Positions 52,053-59,171 of a stretch of DNA of 64,000 nt are shown one piece after another. Under the pieces are notes generated by a model. The model saw only the letters and a program-made list of their open reading frames with translations. It did not search any database and was not told the DNA's origin. Each line of letters starts with the position of its first letter. Within the stretch, counting starts at the first letter, position 1. The DNA lies in contig CAWBJO010000007.1 of NCBI GenBank assembly GCA_963789175.1, positions 558,001 through 622,000 on the forward strand. The letters are read 5' to 3'. A program made the translations under genes and the position numbers. This DNA comes from CAWBJO01 sp963789175. GTDB taxonomy: Bacteria; Pseudomonadota; Alphaproteobacteria; Rhizobiales; Aestuariivirgaceae.

Positions 52053-52161
52053 TCGCGCTGATAGAGGTAGGCGAGCGAGAACCCGTTGGGGTCCTTGACC
52101 ACGAAATGATTGCCGGCCGTGCGCTCAACTTGCCAGGGCCTGGGAATTTGCGCCGTTCAAC
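52053..52161. repeat. Direct repeat, copy 2 (partial copy of the 69-aa gene)
   Basis: Minus-strand frame GTG 52164: VERRKFPGP, then one T fewer than copy 1 (TTT to TT) breaks the frame. Similarity to copy 1 stops at about 52053, immediately upstream of the phytase signal sequence. Only the first 37 or so codons are present, so this is a truncated copy. Confidence 0.78.
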
Positions 52162-52240
52162 CACTAGTAAGGCACCATTCACGTCCCTTGTTAGGCAACC
52201 AACGCACAATCTGGACGTTCGGCTCCTTGAAGGAGTCGTC

Positions 52241-52822
52241 GTGAAGAGTACCGTTAGACGTGTACCTGCCAATACCGCCTCTAGCGTCAATCGGCAAATT
52301 CGCGAGGAACTAGCCGAACGCGTACGATTTTTCGCTGCTCATCCTAAACAGATCCCCAGACGTCTAAAGGAACTCGACAAGGAATGGGATATTGAGCGAG
52401 CGATTGAAGCCAATGCATCAGCGGTAGCCTTCGCTGGCATCGTACTGGGTGCCACGAGCAATCGACGTTGGCTCCTCCTACCGGCTCTGGTCACGGTCTT
52501 TCTGTTTCAGCACGCGGTTCAAGGGTGGTGCCCACCCGTGCCGGTGCTTCGTCGTTTGGGCTTCCGCACCGCCCATGAGATCGAACAGGAACGCCACGCC
52601 CTTAAGGCCATTCGGGGCGACTTCCGTCCGTTCGGAAAGCGTCTGGCAAGCCGCAGGCCGCACTCAAAGCCGTTGCGGCCTGAAAATAGTGCCCGTGAGG
52701 CGCGTGCTTTGTGGAACACGAATGAGGACTTCCGAGATCCGGTCAAAGCGGCCGGATTTTGTTTTCAAGACGCACCCGGGATAAACTCAGTCCAGAGTTT
52801 CGACAGGCGTCGACTGGCCTAG
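52241..52822 (+). CDS. DUF2892-like inner-membrane protein
   Basis: About 193 residues from GTG 52241, which follows AAGGAG at good spacing. Soluble helical N-terminus (NRQIREELAERVRFFAAHPK, LKELDKEWDIERAIEANAS). Two hydrophobic helices then match the YgaP-type DUF2892 domain: VAFAGIVLGATSNRRWLLLP and ALVTVFLFQHAVQGWCPPVP with VLRRLGFRTAHEIEQERHAL. The last 60 residues after RGDF are basic and unlike the family, so the true end may be earlier and the tail a frame extension. Function unknown. Confidence 0.75.
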   Translation: MKSTVRRVPANTASSVNRQIREELAERVRFFAAHPKQIPRRLKELDKEWDIERAIEANASAVAFAGIVLGATSNRRWLLLPALVTVFLFQHAVQGWCPPVPVLRRLGFRTAHEIEQERHALKAIRGDFRPFGKRLASRRPHSKPLRPENSAREARALWNTNEDFRDPVKAAGFCFQDAPGINSVQSFDRRRLA

Positions 52823-52948
52823 ACGTTTATGTTTGATGCGAACGACTCCCACAAATTCTCGCGCGCCTGAGACGCAACAAAGAAACACCAACCCCTCCGC
52901 AAGCTTCGAGAATTGCAGAGAGGTTGGCTGCCCTCCAGTTGTCGGGCA

Positions 52949-53101
52949 CTACCGTGTCTGTTCAGACAATTCAGCGAAGTGGGCTCTGTCATCGATCGGG
53001 ATGACTCCCGTGCCCAATGCACCGCAGCCGACGATGATTGTGGCCAAACTCACGCCCAACATCATCGCGAGGACATCACGACCCACGGGCCGGAAATGCA
53101 T
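52949..53101 (-). CDS. Very small predicted lipoprotein, 50 aa
   Basis: ATG 53101 with GGGAG eight bases upstream. MHFRPVGRDVLAMMLGVSLA then TIIVGCGALGTG, a signal with lipobox IVGC, and a short polar mature part ending SEQTR. Not recognised. Size and type resemble entericidins or phage Rz1-like lipoproteins, but no Rz partner is seen, so this is only a suggestion. Confidence 0.5.
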   Translation of the reverse strand: MHFRPVGRDVLAMMLGVSLATIIVGCGALGTGVIPIDDRAHFAELSEQTR

Positions 53102-53224
53102 CGCACAAACTCCCAGAAACACGTCTCTGAGTCCAATGTGCGAAACGAGGGAATTGTTCCTTGGGCGCGGGGAACGGCACGACTTCAGAAAGGTTGGAAT
53201 TTTAAGAAAGTTTAAGAGGTTCCA

Positions 53225-53736
53225 ATGCGTAGCGTGTTAGTTGCAATCGGGTTGCTACCTGCACTTTTTGAGCCTGTGGCGGCGGACTACTTGCTCAATT
53301 GCCGGCTGATGGATCCCGGCCACCCTCTCTACGCCAGCACTGTAAAGAGGCCTCGCAGGTCATTCGCCTAAAGTGTGCAAGCGAGGAGGACTGTATGAAA
53401 ACACTGGGGGACAGTACTTCGCCAAACGGGACCATTGTAGACGACGGCGGCGCGGCAGTCGGCGCAGCGGGCGTTGCAGGATCATCAGCGGTAGGGGGAG
53501 CAGTCCGGGAGCGGGAAACCTGCCCTGAGAGCTGTGGATTGGGCCTAGGTACTCAAACCCAAGCAGGAACCTACGGCCACTACATGGGTTGTCTTGGCTG
53601 CCTTCTTGGCCATGTATATCTCAGTGCGATCCTAACCCTGGAAACCCGGCAGCCCCAAAGCCGGGTTTTCTCGTCTGGTCCAGGAACCGAAGTCTCCATG
53701 CCACGTTGCCCTTTATCTTCATGGCGTCTCCACTAG
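53225..53736 (+). pseudogene. Exported Cys-rich protein, frameshifted
   Basis: ATG 53225 after AAGAGG gives a signal peptide (RSVLVAIGLLPALFEPVAA) and NCRLMDPGHPLYAS, then stops at about 53370. Shifting by one base continues HCKEASQVIRLKCASEEDCM, a Gly/Ala/Val-rich segment, and CPESCGLGLG. The combined protein would be small, secreted and cysteine-rich. No family recognised. The true end is unclear because a terminator-like hairpin begins at 53642 inside the second frame. Confidence 0.4.
53642..53670 (+). terminator. Rho-independent-type hairpin
   Basis: Perfect 9-bp stem AAACCCGGC (53642-53650) / GCCGGGTTT (53660-53668), loop AGCCCCAAA, followed by TC. Would end rightward transcripts of the preceding small gene. 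Confidence 0.7.
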
Positions 53737-53772
53737 AGCCCGGCCTGTTTGCGGCAGCGCCGGGCTTCTCCT
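53737..53772 (+). terminator. Second terminator-like hairpin
   Basis: Perfect 8-bp stem AGCCCGGC (53737-53744) / GCCGGGCT (53759-53766), followed by TCTCCTTT. Only 70 bp from the previous hairpin and related in sequence. Confidence 0.55.
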
Positions 53773-53963
53773 TTGGAAGCCCAAGTTCTGCGCGGGCTTT
53801 AAGAGCGTTAACGGCCACTGGGTCTCCTGTGGGAGAGGGCACAACTATTTCTTGGTGTCCGCCTTGAGCGCCGCACGTAGAAGGGTGGAACTCGGTTGGC
53901 TGTTCTCAGTTGGAGTCAGTAAGTCGAGCTTCGAGCATTGTACGACGCACTCATCATGGAAGG

Positions 53964-53996
53964 GCCCGCCAATGATTGACGCGGGCTCTTTCATTA
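53964..53996 (+). terminator. Third terminator-like hairpin
   Basis: Stem GCCCGC (53964-53969) / GCGGGC (53981-53986), loop of 11 nt, followed by TCTTTCATT. The surrounding 53.74-54.05 kb shows no convincing gene. Confidence 0.5.
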
Positions 53997-54051
53997 GCGC
54001 TGGTCATAAATTGCTTAACGCAGTGAGCCGGCAGATTGGCTGCCTACCGAT

Positions 54052-54411
54052 CTACCGGATGGGCGTCAGCTTTTCCCTTCCGATCTCTGCCTTATGGAAG
54101 TCGTCGAAAAAAGTGCCCTCTATGGTACCATCCTTTGCGACCTCATAGATGCCTACCCCGGGGCGCTCCGCGAAAAACATAAGACACAGCAAGGGTCGCA
54201 CCTTTCAACATACAGATGCCCATAGATCCGTCCCGCCCATTTGATGCGGCAGGTGTTCTCAGACATCATCACGATTTCTGCTGTCCCCAAAATGTTCACT
54301 CCAGCTTGGTTGGTAGTCTCCGCCCTGTAACGACCGGCTGATGTCTTGGGCAGCGGCTGACGAGCCCGCTGCAGCGACACAGAGAAGCAAAGCTGAAGCT
54401 CTTATAACCAT
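54052..54411 (-). pseudogene. Small exported lipocalin-like protein, three frameshifts
   Basis: ATG 54411 after AGGAG. Signal peptide VIRASALLLCVAAAGSSAAA with QDIS, then across frames GRYRAETTNQAGVNILGTAE, IVMMSENTCRIKWAG, GICMLKGATLAVSYVFRGAP, GVGIYEVAKDGTIEGTFFDD and EKLTPIR to the stop at 54052. Breaks lie near 54348 (extra C), near 54225 and near 54168 (extra C). Together this is a plausible small beta-barrel exported protein of a type frequent in rhizobia (from memory). As sequenced it cannot be made. Confidence 0.6.
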
Positions 54412-54455
54412 CGATCTCCTCCCAGAGGCTTGTCTGAGTTACCCAAAATTTTGCA

Positions 54456-54659
54456 CTAAGTATTGGCCGTGAGGATCGTCCAAACGAACGCCACAACCAT
54501 GCTGGCATAGTGGAATCTCTCGTCCAGGTTGGAGAACCAGCCGGCCGCATAGGCTTCCGTGATGGAGCGGACGAACTCCTGGCCGAAGCTGGCAAGCAGG
54601 GCCAGGAACGCGAGTGCCTTGCTCTGCAGGTATATCCAGCGGCCGAAACTGACTTGCAT
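54456..54659 (-). CDS. Small membrane protein, 67 aa
   Basis: MQVSFGRWIYLQSKALAFLA, then LLASFGQEFVRSITEAYAAG and a second hydrophobic helix ASMVVAFVWTILTANT. Two membrane segments with a short loop. It starts 12 bp after the RHH gene stop, so it is probably its operon partner. Not recognised; no evidence for holin or toxin function beyond size. Confidence 0.6.
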   Translation of the reverse strand: MQVSFGRWIYLQSKALAFLALLASFGQEFVRSITEAYAAGWFSNLDERFHYASMVVAFVWTILTANT

Positions 54660-54671
54660 CTGACAGTGCGA

Positions 54672-54868
54672 CTAGCGCCTCCAATTTTTGAGGCCAATCT
54701 CCAGAAGCTCCCGCATCGCTTCGGATCGGCTCTGTTCGCTTCGCTCTGCGTAGGCTGCAATTCGCTTTACTAGGTCATCCGGGAGCCGCACGGTCGTTAC
54801 CGGATCCCTGCCGTAGCCGGCCTGCCTCGACCGCGTTTTTTCGGTGTTACCGGTATTGACTTCGCCAT
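54672..54868 (-). CDS. Ribbon-helix-helix (CopG-like) regulator, frameshifted
   Basis: ATG 54868: MAKSIPVTPKKRGRGRPAT, then one G missing at about 54808 (GGG read as GG). The other frame continues RDPVTTVRLPDDLVKRIAAY, AERSEQSRSEAMRELLEIGL and KNWRR to 54672. Beta-strand VTTVRLP plus two helices is the classical RHH DNA-binding fold. About 65 residues when repaired. Likely autoregulatory at the palindromes upstream, and divergent from the gene at 54957. Confidence 0.72.
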
Positions 54869-54918
54869 ATTAAGGTGATACCAGAATAAGGCGAGCCAAG
54901 CAAGTGCTGTAACACTTG
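54843..54918. promoter_or_regulatory. Candidate RHH operators in the divergent promoter region
   Basis: Near-identical palindromic sites GGTGTTACC (54843-54851) and GGTGATACC (54874-54882), 31 bp apart or about three helical turns, and the inverted repeat CAAGTG-N6-CACTTG (54901-54918). They flank the start of the RHH gene and precede the divergent gene at 54957. Function inferred from position. Confidence 0.45.
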
Positions 54919-54956
54919 CCCGGCTCTAACCACAGCAAACCCACCGGAGGTTCACT

Positions 54957-55215
54957 ATGGCTGAGACGACAGTAGAGATCGCTGAGGAAACCAACAAGCT
55001 ACGAAGCGAAATTCCAAGGCCTATCTCGACATGGAGGCGAAGGTTCGTAACCTTCACCATTTGAGCGGGATCGCCGATCGCTATGTCTTTGACCTGCTCG
55101 AAGGTGCTGCCACCACAGCCAACTTCGACCCGGAAGTCCCCATGGAAAGTCGAGTTCAGGTTTTCTACCTCCTACAAGCGATTTCCGATGCGGCGAGGAG
55201 CTGCACAGGTTCTAA
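54957..55215 (+). CDS. Small hypothetical protein of the island, frameshifted
   Basis: ATG 54957 after CCGGAGG. MAETTVEIAEETNKLRSE, then one A missing at about 55010. The other frame continues NSKAYLDMEAKVRNLHHLSG, IADRYVFDLLEGAATTANFD and VFYLLQAISD. A further one-base shift would end it at CGEELHRF and stop 55215. Helical, acidic protein of about 85 residues, not recognised. First gene of a rightward set divergent from the RHH gene. Confidence 0.5.
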
Positions 55216-55237
55216 CATCGGACACGGAGAAAGACAC

Positions 55238-55456
55238 ATGAATAACCAGAACCCTGAACATCCCAGGCTTTCGCCGCCGTCTGCGAAATGGAGGAGCTTG
55301 TCCAGTCGTACGGGACTACGGCGAACTTACCCACTCTGTCTCTAGACTTGAAGCGAGGGGGAGAGCCGGATTTCTCTCGCCCTCTACCGATTGGCCGTAT
55401 TGACGAGGGATGCTGCCGATGAACTTGAAAAGAAGCGAGTGCATGATCTGGCGTGA
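55238..55456 (+). CDS. Small hypothetical protein of the island, frameshifted
   Basis: ATG 55238 after ACGGAGAAAG. MNNQNPEH, then in the next frame QAFAAVCEMEELVQSYGTTA and NLPTLSLDLKRGGEP, then in the third frame ISLALYRLAVLTRDAADELE and KKRVHDLA to the stop at 55456. Each part has good helix propensity, so a single eroded or mis-sequenced gene of about 72 residues is likely. Not recognised. Confidence 0.45.
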
Positions 55457-55526
55457 AACGCATCCTCATAAGGATAGGCTGGACAGCGAGAATGCAGTTG
55501 GGTCGGAGGATGATTAAGTATGCCAA

Positions 55527-55550
55527 GGGCGGCTCCTAACAGAGCCGCCC
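55527..55550. terminator. GC-rich hairpin after the small gene cluster
   Basis: Perfect 9-bp stem GGGCGGCTC (55527-55535) / GAGCCGCCC (55542-55550), loop CTAACA. There is no T-run on the plus strand, so termination would be weak. Placed at the end of the 54957-55456 cluster. Confidence 0.5.
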
Positions 55551-55611
55551 GCGGATTAGATCGGCTCCAAAGGGCCGTACACTGCCGGTGTCGCTACAAG
55601 GGAGACGGCCA

Positions 55612-55830
55612 ATGACACCCGACGAGACCGTGATGGTCGATGAGGTAACTGCCAAGATCCTTCGCAAGCTCACCGACCTCCGCACCCACTTTGCTGAGGC
55701 GACAGGGAAGCCTGAACCGAAAGAGTTCGAGGAGGTTGCCGACTACATTCGGTCGATCTCGCGGGCCTTGCTGATAGCCACCAACGATGCGGCCCGTTTC
55801 GCCGCCGAAGCTAAGGGAGACAGACGATGA
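55612..55830 (+). CDS. Small hypothetical protein, 72 aa
   Basis: ATG 55612 after AAGGGAG. Soluble helical protein: DETVMVDEVTAKILRKLTDL, EFEEVADYIRSISRALLIAT, ending AAEAKGDRR. Intact frame, unlike its neighbours. Not recognised; phage- or island-type small ORF. Its stop overlaps the next start (ATGA). Confidence 0.65.
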   Translation: MTPDETVMVDEVTAKILRKLTDLRTHFAEATGKPEPKEFEEVADYIRSISRALLIATNDAARFAAEAKGDRR

Positions 55831-56121
55831 GGAAAGGTGCTGTTGCCCTGGCCGTCATGGCCTTCGTCGCGATCGCCTGCGCCCCGTCAGAGCCCCAGGC
55901 CGCGCCCGAAGCAGTGCGAGTGGTATCCGGAGACGTGTAAGGGCGGAGCGATCATGGCGCCCGTCGATCCGCTTTGCCTCGACGACGAGGTTATGTGTGA
56001 CGAGCTTGGCCGAAAATACACCGAGGCGACGTGGCCCAAGACAGCCGAGGAATATGGCCGAGCCTGCGAACGGTATATGCGACAGCACGGCGTCCGCACC
56101 GACGAGCTGTGCACCGAATAA
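55827..56121 (+). CDS. Small lipoprotein-like exported protein, frameshifted
   Basis: ATG 55827 overlaps the previous stop. Signal-type start RKGAVALAVMAFVAIACAPS with a possible lipobox IAC. The frame then breaks near 55910 and the other frame continues QCEWYPETCKGGAIMAPVDP, LCLDDEVMCDELGRKYTEAT and ERYMRQHGVRTDELCTE to 56121. Five cysteines in the mature part. About 98 residues when repaired. Not recognised. Confidence 0.55.
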
Positions 56122-56152
56122 AAAGCCCGACCATCGGTTAAGATGATCGGGC
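56119..56152 (-). terminator. Terminator of the toxin-antitoxin operon
   Basis: Inverted repeat GCCCGACCATC (56125-56135) / GATGATCGGGC (56142-56152), one mismatch, 6-nt loop. Read leftward it is followed by TTTTTA. It also directly follows the stop of the rightward gene ending at 56121. Confidence 0.75.
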
Positions 56153-56257
56153 AATACGACGCGCCTCACCTTGCCTCTGGGCGCTTCGTCAGGCGGCGAC
56201 AATCTATCGCAAGAACACGCGGGAAGGATGCGCCCGCAGAGTCAGTTCGATTGCTCG

Positions 56258-56661
56258 CTATCGATGTGTCCGAAGGGAGTGTCCTTCTATGTCTATCCAA
56301 AGTCGACGAGCAGTCTTGGCACTTGAGAATTCCCATTCATGAACGATTAGTGAAACTGCCTGGCCTACTCGGTTTGCTGCTTGGGTTTCGTTGCAACAAA
56401 GCCTGAGAATGTTGAGCCGCGCAAATCTTGGGCTCCCACTGCTTACCCCAAATCGTTTAGCCAAGCGCTTCATGTCAGGATCGCAAGTAACCAAGATGCA
56501 ATCTTTTTTAGAGCGGTAGTAGCAACAACTTCATCTGGGGTTTTTTCAGGGAGGACATTCCTGTGAAATATGACTTCGTGACCGCTTTTTTGGAGGATGA
56601 CGCCAACTGAATCTGGGACACACGAGTTTAACAGGAAACGAAGCTGCCCCTCCGCACTCAA
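56258..56661 (-). CDS. DUF5615 PIN-like toxin, frame interrupted at A AAA AAG
   Basis: Start ATG 56661 overlaps the antitoxin stop. Frame 1: RFLLNSCVPDSVGVILQKSG, HEVIFHRNVLPEKTPDEVVA and TTALKK, then stop at 56470. Frame -1 continues DCILVTCDPDMKRLAKRFGV and FARLNILRLCCNETQAANRV to 56258. Joined, this is a complete DUF5615 PIN-like nuclease of about 134 residues. The break lies on CTA AAA AAG (about 56504-56512). The usual first catalytic Asp after RFLL is Asn here (LLNS), which may reduce activity; the second acidic site (CDPDMK) is present. Confidence 0.78.
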
Positions 56662-57302
56662 GCAGCCACGACATAGTTGATGGCAGCGCGAATATCTTTC
56701 TCGGTTAGTGTCGGATATTCTTTCAGGATCCGCTTCACACTGTAACCTGCCTCGTGGAAGGCCTTTATACTTCTTACGGGAATGCGCGTACCTGCAATGA
56801 CAACCTGATTGAAAGCAATCGAGCGGTTGCGTTCAGTCTTTCCAAAATCCGCGCTATTTCGAGCGGTAAGTACCCGCGCCGCTGCCTCGAGTTGCCCAGT
56901 TACGACCTTGAGAGGAATTTGCAAAATCCCCTGCCCGGAAACGACTTCCTCCTTTGCGTTCGTCTCCGGATTGTAGAAAATGACGCGCTTATTGAGAACG
57001 TACAGGGTCGTATTGGCCCACAAGTCATCGCCCAGAAATGACAGCTTCTCCTTGACCTCCCGGAGATGAGGAAGCGGAACGGTGGCTTCATTCCTGAGAG
57101 CATTGATTACTTTTAGGCAAGCAACATCCCGAAATGAGTAGATACGACTGAAGGGCGCCCGCCTGTTCTCGTACGCAAGGCTTGGTTTGAAAAAGCCGGT
57201 ATTGTCCCAATAGTGGAGCTGTCGCTTGCTTATACCCGTAAGACGAACGGTTTGTTCGTCTGTGAAGGCTGCGGCAACTACGTTTGCTGCTCGAGTACCC
57301 AT
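56658..57302 (-). CDS. MerR-type HTH / DUF433 antitoxin
   Basis: 214 residues. An N-terminal MerR-like helix-turn-helix (FTDEQTVRLTGISKRQLHYW, with DNTGFFKPSL and the YSFRDVACLKVINALRNE follow-up) is joined to a C-terminal DUF433 domain (NQVVIAGTRIPVRSIKAFHE, AGYSVKRILKEYPTLTEKDI, RAAINYVVA). DUF433 proteins are the usual antitoxin partners of DUF5615 toxins, often only about 75 residues. Here the DNA-binding part is fused, so the protein probably represses its own operon. ATG 57302; overlaps the toxin gene by 4 bp. Confidence 0.85.
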   Translation of the reverse strand: MGTRAANVVAAAFTDEQTVRLTGISKRQLHYWDNTGFFKPSLAYENRRAPFSRIYSFRDVACLKVINALRNEATVPLPHLREVKEKLSFLGDDLWANTTLYVLNKRVIFYNPETNAKEEVVSGQGILQIPLKVVTGQLEAAARVLTARNSADFGKTERNRSIAFNQVVIAGTRIPVRSIKAFHEAGYSVKRILKEYPTLTEKDIRAAINYVVAA

Positions 57303-57621
57303 TATTTGATTTTAACCTTCCTCTACGAAGCCCAAAAGGGCTTGGGAAAAAAATGGGAAAACAGCAGCCAACCCGAACTAAAAAGCCGGGTGGTAGAACA
57401 GTTTAGGAGCCCTTCGTCATTGCTCTTATCGATGGGGCCCAAACCCAACTCATCCACGTCATCGCTAAATACCCCTTAGTCGTGCCACCCAAACGAGTCC
57501 AATCTGATGTCAGACTCGCTCGAATTGTTGCCATTCCCTGACTTACAGAGAGTCACCAGCGGCCGTTCTCAGTTGACTCATCACAGTGCCTCCGGACCCG
57601 AAAACGACTCCAGCGACTCTC
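57303..57621. other. Promoter region of the toxin-antitoxin operon and adjacent non-coding DNA
   Basis: 319 bp. A palindrome AAGCCC-AAAA-GGGCTT (57328-57343) lies 26 bp upstream of the antitoxin start and is a candidate operator. A rightward frame from ATG 57353 starts GKQQPTRTKKPGGRTV, hits TAG and then continues openly to 57542 with a hydrophobic sequence. It may be a decayed gene but is not supported further. Confidence 0.45.
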
Positions 57622-57842
57622 CTAGGGGTTTAGCGACTCATCGGCTTCCTCCCTGACGTCTCGTCCCGCTTGATAGCGGGGGTGGGGCTTCATCCAGCTG
57701 AGAACGGTGATGAAGTCGCCCGGCTGGGGATTGGCGAGTGCTTCCCGGTGGGCTCTCTGAGCTCCTCCCAGACGTAGAGCTGTCGTCCGGCAGGTTTAGC
57801 CTTCTCCAGGGCTGACACTCGGCTCTCAAGCTTGCTTGGCAT
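57622..57842 (-). CDS. Small phage-type protein, frameshifted
   Basis: ATG 57842: MPSKLESRVSALEKAKPAGR, QLYVWEELREPTG, then one G missing at about 57743. The other frame continues EALANPQPGDFITVLSWMKP and HPRYQAGRDVREEADESLNP to 57622. An N-terminal coiled coil and a compact domain, about 73 residues when repaired. Follows the next gene upstream by 16 bp, last of the leftward train. Not recognised. Confidence 0.55.
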
Positions 57843-57858
57843 TTACTTCACACTCCGC

Positions 57859-58257
57859 TCATTGCTTCTGTCCCGCTTCCAGTCTGGTGAGGCGCGCCTC
57901 AATCTCACCAGTTTCGACAATCCGCCGCTGCGTTTCGACGAGGACAGAGATGTCCTTCGCCTCATCCAAAGACATCTCGCCCTGCGAAACGGCGCGCAGG
58001 ACGTTGGTGTGGACTTCAGTGAGCCCCGCAGCGGATCGGACATCATCAGACAATGCGAACTTCACCCACCGACCCTCCGGCTGAGGCTTCGGATGCAGGT
58101 AGGGTGCAGCGATACGTGCCGCGTGGAGCCTTTCCACATCCGGCTTCGTCTCGTCATTCATGATCCCCAGACAAAAAGCCACCGGGGTTTTCCCGTCCTC
58201 GACGAGAGCTAGCGTTTCGGCGGTGATCCTGTTGCGGCTTCCTACAGGTCGAGACAT
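57859..58257 (-). CDS. Phage-type hypothetical protein, 132 aa
   Basis: Starts MSRPVGSRNRITAETLALVE, a basic N-terminus similar in style to small terminase-adjacent or DUF5681-like proteins. Then VAFCLGIMNDETKPDVERLH, AARIAAPYLHPKPQPEGRW and a C-terminal coiled coil ETQRRIVETGEIEARLTRLE. The central part (removal of doublets of residues before a fixed-size step, DETKPDVERLHAARIAAPY) recurs in phage proteins of Hyphomicrobiales. Intact frame. Role in DNA packaging is possible, not shown. Confidence 0.65.
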   Translation of the reverse strand: MSRPVGSRNRITAETLALVEDGKTPVAFCLGIMNDETKPDVERLHAARIAAPYLHPKPQPEGRWVKFALSDDVRSAAGLTEVHTNVLRAVSQGEMSLDEAKDISVLVETQRRIVETGEIEARLTRLEAGQKQ

Positions 58258-58282
58258 AAATTTCCTTAGTTTACGGACGAGA

Positions 58283-58900
58283 TCAGTGAATGCTCATGCT
58301 AGGGGAGGGGCCAACTAGCGTCGTTTCGGATTTCAGCGTCGGTTGAATGAACGGCATCGGCACATTGCGGATTTCGAGTGCCCGCTCAATCTCGCGAACG
58401 ACTGGCCGCTCCCAATCAGGAAACGCAAAGCGCGGCACGGGGCGCAGATCGCCATCAATCGAGCCGATGGCCACCAATGGGAAGGCATGGCTCAGAAGCG
58501 AACGCCTGACCTTGAGAAACGGATTGTCGTCCGCGGATCCGAACGGATTGTAAAACAGTGCCTCGTCGCCCTCAGGGTATAGGCCCACGTAAATCAGGAT
58601 CCACAGCCTGTCGTCACAGCCGACCATCGCCCACCGGCGAGGCTGGAGAGGCGAGCAATCACTCAGGAGAAAATCGCCGGGCTCGAAGCAATGCGCCGGC
58701 CGGTCGAGATAGGGCGCCCAGACGCCATCGATCGATTGGGGGAATGAGCCGCGGATGCGGTCGAAGTCGTCACTCTTTTTCCTCATCAAAGCTCGGTAGA
58801 GGAAGTCCGCCTCGATGGTAAGGCCATGATCGCGAAGGCTCAGCATGCACGCGATGAGCCTGGCATCCTCGCTCTTGCCGTCGGACTCGCTCAGGGACAT
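58283..58900 (-). CDS. Phage-type hypothetical protein, about 205 aa
   Basis: MSLSESDGKSEDARLIACML, LSLRDHGLTIEADFLYRALM, then a beta-rich domain (FEPGDFLLSDCSPLQPRRWA, LWILIYVGLYPEGDEALFYN) and a C-terminus VREIERALEIRNVPMPFIQP. Not recognised, intact frame. The open frame reaches a TTG at 58975 and the start is uncertain. Follows the large virion-type gene after about 170 bp and precedes the 132-aa gene by 25 bp. Confidence 0.6.
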   Translation of the reverse strand: MSLSESDGKSEDARLIACMLSLRDHGLTIEADFLYRALMRKKSDDFDRIRGSFPQSIDGVWAPYLDRPAHCFEPGDFLLSDCSPLQPRRWAMVGCDDRLWILIYVGLYPEGDEALFYNPFGSADDNPFLKVRRSLLSHAFPLVAIGSIDGDLRPVPRFAFPDWERPVVREIERALEIRNVPMPFIQPTLKSETTLVGPSPSMSIH

Positions 58901-58952
58901 ATTTACGGCATGCCGCTTCTGCACAAGCTCGATCCTTGCTGCTCTGTTTTTC

Positions 58953-59171
58953 GTGGCGATGTACTGGATCGCCAAGGGAGCTCATTGGGGCGTCGGCCGG
59001 TGGGGCCTTGCGTTTACCCTGCCGGTGCTTGCTGGGCTGTTTCTTTACGGAGCGTGGCACGATGGCTACCTGTCACGCGGCGGGATTCAGCGATTTATCG
59101 CCCAGGAGCTGCCGCTGAAGGTGCAGAACGTCCTCGCGAATATCGGGGTCACTCGAAGCGACAAAGCCTAG
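58953..59171 (+). other. Possible small membrane ORF opposite to the phage train
   Basis: GTG 58953: AMYWIAKGAHWGVGRWGLAF, TLPVLAGLFLYGAWHDGY. One to two hydrophobic helices are encoded mainly in the 170-bp gap between two leftward genes. The C-terminal 33 codons are antisense to the gene ending at 59073. Could be a holin-like ORF or chance; no ribosome site is evident. Confidence 0.25.
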
